From Pomphorhynchus laevis (lineage: Eukaryota; Acanthocephala; Palaeacanthocephala; Echinorhynchida; Pomphorhynchidae), in contig WNNJ02000655.1 of NCBI GenBank assembly GCA_012934845.2, positions 1 through 64,000 of the forward strand: DNA of 64,000 bases, given 5' to 3'. The notes under the pieces are model-generated. The model worked only from the letters and a program-made list of their open reading frames with translations. It did no database searches and was not told the DNA's origin. Below, piece by piece: positions 22,032 through 32,302 of this stretch; position 1 is the first letter of the stretch, and each line of letters opens with the position of its first letter. A program made the position numbers and the translations under genes.

Positions 22032-23381
22032 TCAATTAAAATACATCCACGAATCCAAATTAGAGTTCACAATCCACTTCAGCAGCATCTTCTTGAAGTG
22101 TCTATTGCTAGTAGCATTGACGACGTCTTCAGGCAGCGAATTCCAAACATTCAATGCGCGGTGAAAAAGCCTACTCACACTCCTTATTTTGCCATGGGGG
22201 AATTTAAATAACGTAAGGGAGTGACCTCTGCGACGCGAATTTCTCAATTTTATCGAATTGGATGGGAACCCCTCTTTTCCACGAACCAAATGCCACATCG
22301 CTACAAGATCTAAATATAGTAGCCTCTGGGCCGTTGAAGGCATTTTTAAGCAAGCTAGGCGCTCATTGTAAGAATAAAGAGATGTAATGCAAAGTTTGGT
22401 TCCTCTACGTAGAATCGACTCGGTCTTTTTCATCTCAGCCTTGGTGGATGGAAAAGTTGATGCGATGCAGTATTCCACATGCGGACGGACTAACGCACAG
22501 TAGAGATGCTTAAATAATTTTGGATGCAGCTTACTAAATGTGTTCTTAATACAATACAAGGCCTTCATGGCTTTACCGTAGATATAATCGGTATTCGGTC
22601 GTGTTTTAAGGTCGTTATTCAAAATAATCCCTAGGTCTCTATGAACAGGAATGTTGTGAAGCTTATAACATCCTAAATAGAATTCATGATCAGATTTACA
22701 TTTGCCGAGTTTCATATGAACGCACTTATCTACATTTATGGTCATACCGGTAGCACTGCTCCAGTCGTAGATTGTCTGGAGATCATGTTGTAGATGCCGG
22801 CCATCAGGATCTGAGATGCTATCGCACCACACTTTCACATCGTCTGCGAATACCAGGCAGGGACTGTTTATGCGTAACAGAAGATCATTGAGAAATATAA
22901 TAAAAAGCAAGGGACCAAGGACTGTACCTTGCGGAACTCCGGATTTAACTAACCTAGTAGAAGACATGCTATTGCCAACCCTCACCTGAAATGATCTCCC
23001 GTCCAAAAAATCACGAATCCAATTGCATAACATGGAGGATACTCCGTAGTGTGCTAACAACCTAATCATCCCATCATGAGGGACGCGATCGAAGGCTTTC
23101 GAAAAATCAATAAAGATTATATCGAGTGAGCTACCAAAACTTAACGACTGGGTCCAAGTTTCGCGCGCGGTAAGCAAGTTCGTCAAACAAGAACGGGAGT
23201 GACGAAAACCATGTTGAGCGGACGATAGTATACCAAGGGAGACAAGATGATCGTAGACTCTAGTGCTGATGGCGCGTTCGAGAACTTTGCACAGAGAAGA
23301 GGTTAAGCTTATTGGCCTATAATCACCACAGGATGATGCAAAAATTTTTTGGGAATAGGAACAACGGTTGCAGTTTTCCAA
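22032..23381 (-). CDS. CR1-like ORF2, C-terminal part: reverse transcriptase
   Basis: In register from about residue 18 of this frame, the RT reads DYRPISLTSSLCKVLERAIS, AQHGFRHSRSCLTNLLTARE, IIFIDFSKAFDRVPHDGM, SGVPQGTVLGPLLFIIFLND and LVFADDVKVWC (catalytic FADD intact). The thumb and C-terminal region contain FKHLYCALVRPHVEYC and FHRALNVWNSLPEDVVNA, a standard CR1 ending. A single frameshift separates it from the endonuclease half; otherwise the domain is uninterrupted. Confidence 0.9.
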   Translation of the reverse strand: MENCNRCSYSQKIFASSCGDYRPISLTSSLCKVLERAISTRVYDHLVSLGILSSAQHGFRHSRSCLTNLLTARETWTQSLSFGSSLDIIFIDFSKAFDRVPHDGMIRLLAHYGVSSMLCNWIRDFLDGRSFQVRVGNSMSSTRLVKSGVPQGTVLGPLLFIIFLNDLLLRINSPCLVFADDVKVWCDSISDPDGRHLQHDLQTIYDWSSATGMTINVDKCVHMKLGKCKSDHEFYLGCYKLHNIPVHRDLGIILNNDLKTRPNTDYIYGKAMKALYCIKNTFSKLHPKLFKHLYCALVRPHVEYCIASTFPSTKAEMKKTESILRRGTKLCITSLYSYNERLACLKMPSTAQRLLYLDLVAMWHLVRGKEGFPSNSIKLRNSRRRGHSLTLFKFPHGKIRSVSRLFHRALNVWNSLPEDVVNATSNRHFKKMLLKWIVNSNLDSWMYFN

Positions 23382-25015
23382 TCTTCTGGGACACTGCCAG
23401 TGGCCAGAATTTTATCAAAGATAATAGTCAGGAATGGTGCTAGGTAACTCAATAAAGCTTTGAGCATGTATGGGAAGATGTCATCGGGGCCAGCTGCGCT
23501 AAAAGGACGAATATTATTGAGATAATCTTGAATTTCAGTAACGCAAATTGGCCGGGATTCATTACGCGGAGGGATAGAGCACCCGTACCATATCATATGA
23601 GAATCGCAATGTGGTAAAGTGGATAAAGAGAACGAGGATGCGAAGGTCTCAGCTATATCAGTTTCATTTGTAACCAAGCCACATTCAGAGTGCACATGCT
23701 TGATTGCAGAGTTGAGCGTTCCGTTTTGCCGAGCATATGACCAAAATAGCTTGGGGTTGCGATTAACTTCCTTGATGATTGTAGATTCGAATTTATCACG
23801 TTTTAACGTTTTCATACGAGTACAGACGTTCCTAAGATACCTATAAATGTTGGCGTAATACGGAAGCGAACGAGATAACTTCCAAAGACGATTTCGTACT
23901 CGCAACATCAATCTCAGGTCCTTATCGAACCAAACAGGATATTTAGTATTTGGCGAGATGATACGCTTTGGTGCAAACACATCAGAAATACCTAAAAGGT
24001 AATCCCCAATCACTTTTAGTGAGACTTCTTTAGTATTTGTTAAAGATAGTGGACGACGTTGACAGAAAGATAAAATTTGCTCATCAAGCACTTTTGACCA
24101 AACCCGTTTTACGATGGAAGCCGTAAAATGGCGGAATTTAAAGTTTGGGGTGGCCTGTAGTAATAGCACGCAGTAGTCAGAGTTACCTATCGGTGGAAGA
24201 TAATCCACTCGAGCTATGTCTTCAAGACGTTTGGAAAAAACCAAGTCAAGTATAGTATCATTATTATGGGAAGAAAATCGTGTGGGCTCTTGAATGTGTT
24301 GTAGTAGTAAGAGTTCATCAGCGAGGAAGTGGGAGATTTCTCTTTCTACGACGGTGCCATCATCAAATATTGTTTGCCGCCAATCTGATCTAGGTAGGTT
24401 GAAGTCTCCTAGAAGAAGGAAATGAGAACTGAAACTTATCGATCGCAATACTGACTTCAGAAGATTACAATCAGTGATCATAGAAGGTGATCGATATACA
24501 ACGCAGAGACTGATACCAACACGATCATACCCAATATGAAAGGTAATACTCTCGAACGAGCCTTGCGGATCACAAACTTGATCGATGCCAGAAATTAGCA
24601 AATGGTCTCGAACGTACACTGCAACACCGCCCCCTCGCATACTGGACCTCCTGTCCCCTCGAAGTAGACGATAACCTGGAATATTTACAGTGGCATCCAA
24701 GATGTGTTCATGTAGCCATGACTCACTAACACAGAATATATCATACGCATTAACCTCAACATGGTATCGAAGCTCTACAAGTTGTGCAGGAAGACTTCGT
24801 AAATTTGAATAACCTACCGATAAATAGCAACGAGTTGCATTGGAATACTTTTTGGTTTTACTAAGGCACGGTCTATCAAATACAATCAGATACCCTAAGG
24901 AATGGTCAGTGTTCTCTGAATTTACATGGAAACAGGGGTCCCGACAGTTAAAGGAGCCAACTGTTTCCAACGTACGACAGGACGCCACTTGACAACCCGA
25001 AAATCCCGTATGCAT
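23309..25015 (-). CDS. CR1-like ORF2, N-terminal part: AP endonuclease
   Basis: The 568-codon frame shows an exonuclease-endonuclease-phosphatase fold: VGYSNLRSLPAQLVEL, CVSESWLHEHILDATVNIPG, RGGGVAVYVRDHLL, VVYRSPSMI, LLGDFNLPRSDW, NDTILDLVFS and NSDYCVLLL. It would nick the target DNA. The connector and first RT approach (AAGPDDIFPYMLKALL, DWKTATVVPIPKK) follow. The frame leaves the correct register at an A6T5 run near 23,340-23,352, after which RT continues in the next frame. Confidence 0.88.
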   Translation of the reverse strand: MHTGFSGCQVASCRTLETVGSFNCRDPCFHVNSENTDHSLGYLIVFDRPCLSKTKKYSNATRCYLSVGYSNLRSLPAQLVELRYHVEVNAYDIFCVSESWLHEHILDATVNIPGYRLLRGDRRSSMRGGGVAVYVRDHLLISGIDQVCDPQGSFESITFHIGYDRVGISLCVVYRSPSMITDCNLLKSVLRSISFSSHFLLLGDFNLPRSDWRQTIFDDGTVVEREISHFLADELLLLQHIQEPTRFSSHNNDTILDLVFSKRLEDIARVDYLPPIGNSDYCVLLLQATPNFKFRHFTASIVKRVWSKVLDEQILSFCQRRPLSLTNTKEVSLKVIGDYLLGISDVFAPKRIISPNTKYPVWFDKDLRLMLRVRNRLWKLSRSLPYYANIYRYLRNVCTRMKTLKRDKFESTIIKEVNRNPKLFWSYARQNGTLNSAIKHVHSECGLVTNETDIAETFASSFSLSTLPHCDSHMIWYGCSIPPRNESRPICVTEIQDYLNNIRPFSAAGPDDIFPYMLKALLSYLAPFLTIIFDKILATGSVPEDWKTATVVPIPKKFLHHPVVIIGQ

Positions 25016-26139
25016 ATATTAGCCTCACCTTGAGAAAGCCGGTGTCTCAATTCGATGTTTGCTTTTCGTAATTGTAATCGCTCATCTGGCGAAAGGTCAC
25101 GAAGGATACGAAATGGCAACCCCCTAAGACGATATCCACGTGATAACAACATGCGCACATGATCACTAGAGGACAATATCACCTTCAACAGTCTTGGTTT
25201 CTCCTGTGTTCTTTTACCAAGCCGAAATAGCTTCTTCACGTGTATAGACGATGCTAACTCTTCATCACCTTCATGCAATAGATGGGATAATACCTTACGC
25301 AAAATAGACACGTCATGGTCCATATGTTCCTGTGAGTTTGCGGAATTGGACTCAGTAAGTTCGCTGAATAACACGCTATATGACCTGTCATAATGATGCC
25401 GAGTTATCTCAACCGACTTCGCATGTCGAACTTTACTATTTTCTGTAGGGGAAAAGTTCGATGCTATATGGGTTGGGGATCTGTTGTCTGAAGACGTGCA
25501 CAAGCTGGACGACGAATTTGCTTGGACACTGGTGTCATTGTTGTCGATAATTGGCTTATCACATGGTGCAACATTTATAAGAGCATGCTTTGAATTCAAT
25601 GAAGTCCGTAAAACACTGTCGCCCATCCGGCATTGAGGCTCAACTTCAATGTTGGAACTTGTGGCATTTACTACTGATTTAGGAGGCAAGTAATTTTCTA
25701 GCGTAGATGAAATGATGTGCGAATCGTCATCAGAAACTATCTTAGTAATCGTATATGACCTCTCATGTCCCCTTTTCCACACTCGAGTTGGCGTTGAAGC
25801 CACAGAAAGGCTATTATCATGTTGTGTTTTACTCTGGACGTGAGGGGAGATCTCTAGTTGATCGGCTTGTTTTGTGGTGTCTGTACATGAATTGGTACAT
25901 TGGTTATTATCATTATCATCGGTAGGTTTGTTTTGCTCACTCCTCGTAGCCCTTCGTATATCAGCACTGCAAAAGCCGCACATGAATGATCGCAAGTGAT
26001 ATATCGCCTGATCTTTACTCTTGACTTTGACAATGCTCCACACATCACAGTTTGGCGCATCGCAGCCTACTTCTAACTGAGTGTAACAGTCGTCAGATAA
26101 TGAGTTATTGATTCTGCCCTTCTTATATTTTTTGGTCAT
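24922..26139 (-). CDS. CR1-like ORF1 protein (405 aa), zinc-finger and RNA-binding type
   Basis: An N-terminal cysteine cluster reads LEVGCDAPNCDVWSIV then FMCGFC (about residues 22-58), a PHD-like or truncated zinc finger. A long Ser/Thr/Asn-rich middle follows. The C-terminal part (from about residue 285) includes LRKVLSHLLHEGDEELAS, FRLGKRTQEKPRLLKVILSS and RILRDLSPDERLQLRKANIE, an RRM-like then basic helical region. ORF1 proteins of CR1-type LINEs bind element RNA and chaperone nucleic acid. The stop overlaps the start region of ORF2 by about 90 nt. The L2-like LINE at 30,370-34,740 has a related ORF1. Confidence 0.85.
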   Translation of the reverse strand: MTKKYKKGRINNSLSDDCYTQLEVGCDAPNCDVWSIVKVKSKDQAIYHLRSFMCGFCSADIRRATRSEQNKPTDDNDNNQCTNSCTDTTKQADQLEISPHVQSKTQHDNSLSVASTPTRVWKRGHERSYTITKIVSDDDSHIISSTLENYLPPKSVVNATSSNIEVEPQCRMGDSVLRTSLNSKHALINVAPCDKPIIDNNDTSVQANSSSSLCTSSDNRSPTHIASNFSPTENSKVRHAKSVEITRHHYDRSYSVLFSELTESNSANSQEHMDHDVSILRKVLSHLLHEGDEELASSIHVKKLFRLGKRTQEKPRLLKVILSSSDHVRMLLSRGYRLRGLPFRILRDLSPDERLQLRKANIELRHRLSQGEANICIRDFRVVKWRPVVRWKQLAPLTVGTPVSM

Positions 26140-26356
26140 TGTAATCGTGAGACAACGAGGTATTCGCTTGTATGTTATTATATTGTTCCGTTTAAGTAAT
26201 CCTGGATTGATCAGGAACTGGATTGATTGTATTGTATGTTATTTTATTGTGTGTTTAAGCTGTTAAAATTTTTGTTCTCAAAAAAATTAGATCTCAAACT
26301 TTTTAAGGTTTGTATTGATTGTATGTTTATTAGAAACCAAAATTTTTTGAGGTTTT

Positions 26357-26700
26357 TATATGCTGAAAAGAACTGGACCGAGTATAGTTCCCTGAGGTAC
26401 TCCAAGATTTGTAGAGAAGCGATCAGATAATTCGTAGTTCACCCTTACGAAGCAATGACCGTCAGACAGAAATTCAATAATCCAGCGAACTAAACACTCA
26501 TCAAGGTGGATATTGCGCAGTTTTTGAATTAAATTAACATGAATGACTGTATCAAATGCCTTAGAGAAGTCGACGAAGATGGCGCCAACCGGAATGCCAG
26601 AATCATAATATATGGTCCAGCTATCGTGTTATAACAACAAATTCGTTAGCGAGTATGACCTTTCCGAAAACCATGTTGTTCAGAGGCGAGAAACTAAAAT
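26357..26700 (-). mobile_element. Older CR1-like LINE, upstream part
   Basis: Minus-strand translation gives QHGFRKGHTR, GAIFVDFSKAFDTVIHVNLI, VRWIIEFLSDGHCFVRVNYE and GVPQGTILGPVLFS before the TATAT duplication. It is the missing upstream half of the fragment at 21,100-21,958. It starts near 26,690, so the older element was already 5'-truncated or decayed. Confidence 0.82.
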
Positions 26701-27680
26701 TATGTTCAATGTTTCTACAATTAGATAGTTTAAAGGAACGAAGAAGAAATAATTATTTTTTATTTGATAGTAGAATATTCGATAGCTCCTGCTATCATCA
26801 TCAGCATAAAAATTTTAAGCGCACATATTTGTTTCTACAACTATTTGATACAATCTTCATAGATATATTACTTATACTTTACTTGTATATTTGAAGGCGA
26901 ATAAACGTATTTTGTTTCATATTATTATATAATTCGGGTCTAAATGTGTTTGTTTTAAGAATTCAGAATAATTGATAGTGTAACATGGGCTAAAAACAGC
27001 CAAGCGGCTGCGAGGCCATTTTGGTGCGCATATTAATTTTTTTAATTTATCATTAGTTAGCCCATCAGGATTCTCCAACAGCTCAAATATGCCCAACAGT
27101 ACCAAAATGATTAGTAATTCTTGGTATAATATAATTCAAAAATATAGTTACATTAAACTAATCGGATGAGTACAGATTAGTATTCAAGATTGCTCCTCTT
27201 GAGTACTCCCATAATTATTAACATCTGCATTGGTCGATTAAAGTTTTTCTTCCACCTTAGCTGTTATAAAAAGTCGTGCTTGCGAATATCAGCGTAGCAC
27301 AACTATAGTTTGCTACTTTTTATTCCGCATTTATTTCTTAACAGCATTAAGCTCTGATTTGTTTCGAGACAAAGCACTTTATGTGCAAAATCCATATACT
27401 TTTCTGCTTCGTGTTTTTCATAGTACCGAAATTACGATCATTATGTAATTATTTATCTGAGCATCACTAACTAGAAATATAGAGAAATCCATATATCTGA
27501 GTACACAGTAAAAATATTTTAAAACGGTTTTTGAACGTAGTTTTAATATAAACGATCCAAGCAGTTATGAATTTATATATATTGAAAGTTTATATTTGAA
27601 CACCGGAAAAAATAAGAAATATTTATTATTCAATTAATTCTAAGCTTTCGACAAAATGCCTTCCTCAGCAATTGTTATAT
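26701..27680. other. AT-rich spacer
   Basis: No recognisable domain or repeat shared with the rest of the window. Open stretches of 60-80 codons occur at the level expected by chance. Confidence 0.5.
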
Positions 27681-27683
27681 ATG

Positions 27684-28500
27684 TTGGTATCGCGAAAAAT
27701 CGCTTGAAACTATGGTTCAGGATCCAAAACTGGCTACGGTTGATTTTAAATCCATATGTGCGGCTAAATGACTGAATTTCGATCATCAGCTCCATCAGTC
27801 TAATGTATCACTTTGAGACGCTCCTAACCACCCAGCAGTCATCGTCAGTCGGATGAAGTGGTTAGGATGCGTTTCCACTGCTTTTGTGATAACTGTAAAG
27901 ACACCAGCAATTCCTCACGATGTTAAACGAAACTCAGGTGTACAAAGCGTTTTTGCTGGCTTGTTGCGTGTGTGGACCTTCTATTTATTCTTTATATGCA
28001 CAAATGCGTATCCGTTTTTTACGAGGCCACTAAATTTCTCACAGAATTCCAAAAGGAATGCGTCATTTTATAAATTGTTTTTGCGAAAAATCGCTTGAAA
28101 CTGTAGTCCAGGAGCCAAAGCTGGCTACGATTGATTTTTAATCCATATTTGCTGCTAAATAGCTGAAATTTGATCATCAGCTCCATCAGTCTAATGTATC
28201 ACTCCGAGACGTTCCTAACCACCCAGCAGTCATCGTCAGTCGGATGAAGTGGTTAGGGTTTGTTTCGACTGCTTTTGTGATACACCAGCAATTCCTCACG
28301 ATGTTAGACGAAACTCAGATGCATAAAGCGTCTAATGTAGTTGACTTCAATTCTGAAACAAAATTTAAGGTGATATTTTGGAGTAAAAATTCCGGTTTTG
28401 AAATTTTATTTTATAACACTACCTTTACAAGTTAAATTAAAGTTTGCCATTTTATTGTAGATATATTATATCGTAGCTATGCTCGAGTTTTAAATATATT
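27684..28500 (+). repeat. Structured non-coding repeat, copies 1 (partial) and 2
   Basis: Copy 1 (27,684-27,950) and copy 2 (27,985-28,500) share a core beginning GCGAAAAATCGCTTGAAACT and including GATCATCAGCTCCATCAGTC and CACCAGCAATTCCTCACGAT. Each has a 9-bp stem CCTAACCAC/GTGGTTAGG (27,823-27,831 with 27,858-27,866; 28,214-28,222 with 28,249-28,257), an inner TCATC/GATGA stem, and the smaller hairpins GCGA/TCGC and AGCCA/TGGCT (copy 2). No ORF is conserved. I do not recognise the family. Confidence 0.8.
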
Positions 28501-28886
28501 TACTGCGTTAAACAGATTTACGCTCTACAGCCATATTTACATCCCCCCATATATGCGACAATGGCTCTAAGATTCGCATCACGGTTATAAAATCCCACTG
28601 TCTAATTTTTAATTATTATTTGTTAATTAAATATCAAAACTATAAGTTTCTCCGTTGACTATTACTTGAAATTAAGAGTACAATTAAGAGTACTAATAGA
28701 TCCGTAAACAGTCTCTTTTGTATAGGTGTCTTCCTGTAATTTGTATGAACACGCAAAGTAAAGGCACTGAATTTATTGAGAACTCCTGAAATCAAAACAA
28801 ATTTGGGTTATGTTTCCAGTTTTAATTTAAGTAGTCTTAAGATATTTCACAAGGAATAGTTTAACGACTATTTAACGTAGTCGCAT

Positions 28887-29005
28887 ACGTAGCGACTTTG
28901 AATATTTCGAGAATAATTTGGTTCTATTTCTTGATCTGATGAGGATATATAGGATGCTGCTTGGCGTTTATGCCTCTTCACGAGGAAAACATAGTGATTT
29001 ATTTA
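28887..29005 (+). repeat. About 120-bp repeat, copy 1 (second copy at 29,347-29,463)
   Basis: CGTAGCGACTTTGAATATT, GGTTCTATTTCTTGATCTGA, TGAGGATATATAG and GTTTATGCCTCTT appear in the same order at 28,887-29,005 and 29,347-29,463. The second copy runs straight into copy 3 of the structured repeat, so the two repeats may be parts of one larger unit. Confidence 0.75.
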
Positions 29006-29346
29006 CGAGTAGACCATTAAGTGTCCCAGGGCAGGTGTAACAAAAAATTATATTATATATATTTGTACACTTTAAAGTGTCCCTGATTAACAGCATTTCT
29101 AATAAAAGGAGTTTAGTGCCTGATACATGGTTAAACTGCAATACGCGCTGTCATGTTCACAACACATGCTAAATTCTCTCGAATGATTCAGATTAAGAGT
29201 AGTTTTGTTTTTCAAGTTTTAAACACTGTTAAAGCGTGTGTTAAGGTGTCTATGGATGATTTTTAAAGTCACGGTACTGATGAGCTCCGTTAGAGCGAAA
29301 CGCGTGTACCATTGTTGAAGTTTGTCGTCACACATAGAATGACTGG

Positions 29347-29975
29347 GCATACGTAGCGACTTTGAATATTGCGAGAATAATTCGGTTCTATTTCTTGATC
29401 TGATGAGGATATATAGAATGCTGTCTGGTGTTTATGCCTCTTTATGATGAAAACATAGTGATATATATGCACAAATGCATATCCGTTGTTTACGAGGCCA
29501 CTAAATTTCTTACAGGATTTCGAAAGGAATACGTTTTTTATAAATTGGTGGTTCGAAAAATCGCTTGAAACTGTGGTCCAGGAGCCAAAACTGGCTACGA
29601 TTGATTTTAAATTTATATGTAATGCTTAATAACTGGAATTTGATCATCAGCTCCATCAGTCTAATGTATCACTCCGAGACGTTTCTAATCACCCAGCAGT
29701 CATCGTCAGTCGGATAAAGTGGTTAGGGGTTTGTTTGACTGCTTCTGTGATACACCAGCAATTCCTCACGATGCTAGACGAAACTCAGATGCATTAAGCG
29801 TCTTATGTAGTTGACTTCAATTCTAAAACAAAAATTAAAGTGACATTTTGGAGTAAAAATTCCGGTTTTGAAATTTTATTTTATAAAACCACCTTTATAA
29901 GTTGAATTAAAGTTTGCCATTTTATTGTATATATATTATATCGTTGCTATGCTCGAGGTTTAAATATATGAATTA
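29347..29975 (+). repeat. Structured non-coding repeat, copy 3 with its 120-bp leader
   Basis: After the 120-bp leader, a block from 29,459 repeats copy 2 almost base for base for about 510 bp, including TACGAGGCCACTAAATTTCT, the hairpin (here TCTAATCAC pairing with GTGGTTAGG, one C-to-T change giving a G-U pair), and the ending TTGCCATTTTATTGTA..TATATTATATCGT. Between 28,500 and 29,347 and between 29,975 and 30,365 nothing else is recognised. Confidence 0.8.
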
Positions 29976-30394
29976 TAATACAACTTATAAAGATTGTATA
30001 CATCATGAAAATTTTATTACAATATAATAATGCAGATTGTAAAGATGTGATTTAGTATTAAATTGTGATAATTTTTGATATTAAACAATTTACTAAGTTA
30101 TCCGGTACAATTATAAAATAATTTTTGATAATCTAGCAATATTGAGTGCCAATATTTAGTGCAACGGACTCCGCATTTGCTCGGGACTAAAACGCCAGGA
30201 AGAAGAATATTTAGTATTAATATTTTTTATTCAGCAATATTTATTGCTGAATTAATGCTTCTTGAACAGTTTATTATCTCTATAATTTACTAAATATTCT
30301 CCTTAGCATGTTTTCCACCTTGCTTTCGGGTACGAATTAATTTATTTGTAGAATTTAAAAGTATATATATACAAATTTATTTAATGTGGCAAAT

Positions 30395-30411
30395 GCGTAC
30401 AAGCTGTACGC
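30395..30411 (-). promoter_or_regulatory. 3'-UTR stem-loop of the L2-like LINE, variant with compensatory bases
   Basis: GCGTACA (30,395-30,401) pairs with TGTACGC (30,405-30,411) over a 3-nt loop. The outer stem TGTGG/CCACA replaces the CGTGG/CCACG of the copy at 16,261. Both stems keep pairing although the bases differ from the other copies. Confidence 0.75.
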
Positions 30412-30440
30412 TTACAAGTCCACAAACAAAAATGAAAAAG

Positions 30441-31871
30441 TCAAGCAGATAAATTGTTAAAATGGGATCGGATTTGTCGTTTGAAGCACTGCAGGGAAGT
30501 TGATTGGCGTATATGAATGGGCAGATGATTCCACGATAGAGGAGCAGCCACCAGGAAGGAGTGGAGTCCAAAGGAGGTAGAGTAGTTTGGGATATGTAAA
30601 AGAAGGGAATTACAGGAACGCAAGGAATAGTAAACAGGACGAGAATTATCAAGAAATGGAAGGTTGAGAAATGAAGGGGTATGAAAAGTTACAAGGCGGA
30701 AAGCAACGATAAGAAGACGAATTTGAACACGACAATAAATTGTAGGCAAATCGAGAGAAGCAAGATGGTAGGATGTATGATCAAAACGACGAAGACGGAG
30801 GAGAATTCGGACGGCTGTGTTAACGATGCGTTGTAGGGGAAGAAGAGTGGATTTAGGTAAGTTGGAAAATAGACTACGACAATAATCGAGTCTAGAAAAA
30901 AGGAGAGAAGATATGAGAGTCATACAAGAAAGGAAATCGATCAATCTACGAACTTGACGGAGGTTGCGGAGTATCAAGGTAGATGAGCGTACTTTATCTC
31001 TAACGAAAGGTTTAAGTGAAAGTCGGTTGTCAAAATGGAAGCCTAGGAAAACGAGATTATCAACGATAGGAAGAATTGTAGAATTTAATGATACGGAGGG
31101 AGGTTCGAAGCCGAGGCGTCGAGGTAGGATCCACATAATTTTGGATTTATCAGGATTCAGAGAAAGGCGAAGGGAAGAAAGATGATTGGAAATTGAGACA
31201 AGACAGTCCGAAGCGGAAACACTAAGATCGTGAATACGATAAACAGGTGCATGATCATAGATGAGAATGTCATCAGCATATTGCATAACATGGAAGTTAA
31301 ATTTATGAGAAATCGAAGACAAATCACCAAGAAGAAGAGAGAAAAGCATAGGGCCTAACACGGAGCCTTGTGGAACACCGGACGAAATGGACGAAGGATG
31401 GGAGAGAGAAGAGTTAGAATAGACGCGAAATGTACGGTTTGATAGATATGAAGAAAACCATGATACAGTGGGTGAAGAGAAGCCATAATCATGACGAAGG
31501 CGATGGAGAAGAATCGAGTGATCGACGATGTCAAAAGCAGACGATAGATCAAGAGAAACTATGACACTACATAATTTATGATCGCGCGATATGAGTAAGT
31601 CGTTATAAACTTTAAGACATGCAATTTCGGTAGAGTAATTAGGACGAAAAGCGGCTTGGAAGGGAGGAAATAAGTTAGAGGAAAAGATATATATATAAAC
31701 TTGCTTAAGAACGAGACGCTCAAGGAGTTTAGAAAGAGTTAGGAGAAGTGAAATAGGACGGTACGAAGATGGTAGTGAAGATTCGATAGATTGCTTTTTG
31801 ATGAGAGGACGAACAGTGGCGAATTTCCAAATGGAAGGAAATGTACGGCTACGGATGGACGAGTTGAACAA
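30441..31871 (-). CDS. L2-like ORF2, C-terminal part: reverse transcriptase
   Basis: A 476-codon frame holds SYRPISLLLTLSKLLERLV, NYSTEIACLKVYNDLLISRD, SLDLSSAFDIVDHSILLHRL, SGVPQGSVLGPMLFSLLLGD and QYADDILIYDHAP (catalytic YADD intact), then the L2-type C-terminus (VRSSTLILRNLRQVRRLID, NTAVRILLRLRRFDHTS, APLSWNHLPIHIRQS). It joins the upstream part after one missing base near 31,875 (CSSILPS against CSSISPFLTTLFNSS). Apart from this and the stop at 32,303 the ORF is whole. Confidence 0.9.
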   Translation of the reverse strand: MFNSSIRSRTFPSIWKFATVRPLIKKQSIESSLPSSYRPISLLLTLSKLLERLVLKQVYIYIFSSNLFPPFQAAFRPNYSTEIACLKVYNDLLISRDHKLCSVIVSLDLSSAFDIVDHSILLHRLRHDYGFSSPTVSWFSSYLSNRTFRVYSNSSLSHPSSISSGVPQGSVLGPMLFSLLLGDLSSISHKFNFHVMQYADDILIYDHAPVYRIHDLSVSASDCLVSISNHLSSLRLSLNPDKSKIMWILPRRLGFEPPSVSLNSTILPIVDNLVFLGFHFDNRLSLKPFVRDKVRSSTLILRNLRQVRRLIDFLSCMTLISSLLFSRLDYCRSLFSNLPKSTLLPLQRIVNTAVRILLRLRRFDHTSYHLASLDLPTIYCRVQIRLLIVAFRLVTFHTPSFLNLPFLDNSRPVYYSLRSCNSLLLHIPNYSTSFGLHSFLVAAPLSWNHLPIHIRQSTSLQCFKRQIRSHFNNLSA

Positions 31872-32302
31872 TGTGGTTATGAAGGTAAGATAGAGGAGCA
31901 GATATTTTTAAGCAAGTGAGTGGGAATTGGGTCAGAAGGAGAGGTTTTATTAGGTAATGACAGCAGAACCGAAGAAACTTCATCAGACGAAACGGGAAGA
32001 AGGTGGAATAGTTCTGGGAGGGAAGTATTTAAAGAGAAGAGCGGGTACAAGGGGGCTGTGGGTAGTAGGAAAAGTAAAATAGATAGCTTAGTTTGTAGAT
32101 AAGAAGAAAATTCATCAGGATTTATATTACAAGGGGTAGATGATCGTGAAAGAATTGAGTTTAAGATTTTCCAATGAGATTTAGTGTTGGAAGATGACTC
32201 GAGTTGATTTCGCCAAAAGAGAGTACGTTTAGTACGTATAAGAATGAGATGTGAACGGCGTTGAGAAAAGTAGGAATCACGGAGATTTGGAGGGAGTGAG
32301 TT

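Larger units (their letters stand above)
21964..26356 (-). mobile_element. Nearly intact CR1-like LINE, 4.39 kb, with TATAT duplications
   Basis: This is a full-length two-ORF LINE on the minus strand: a 5' UTR of about 217 bp (26,140-26,356), ORF1 (24,922-26,139), an overlapping ORF2 starting by 25,015 and ending at 22,032, and a 68-bp 3' UTR ending in ACTATAATAA. It is bounded by TATAT at 21,959-21,963 and 26,357-26,361. I find only one frame change in ORF2, so it is among the youngest elements here. Confidence 0.9.

Noticed and set aside
23335-23355. The ORF2 frame change of the CR1-like LINE lies at A6T5 and might be programmed frameshifting.
   Set aside because: The run is not positioned in the zero frame as a canonical slippery heptamer, and CR1-type ORF2 is normally one frame; a simple indel explains it.
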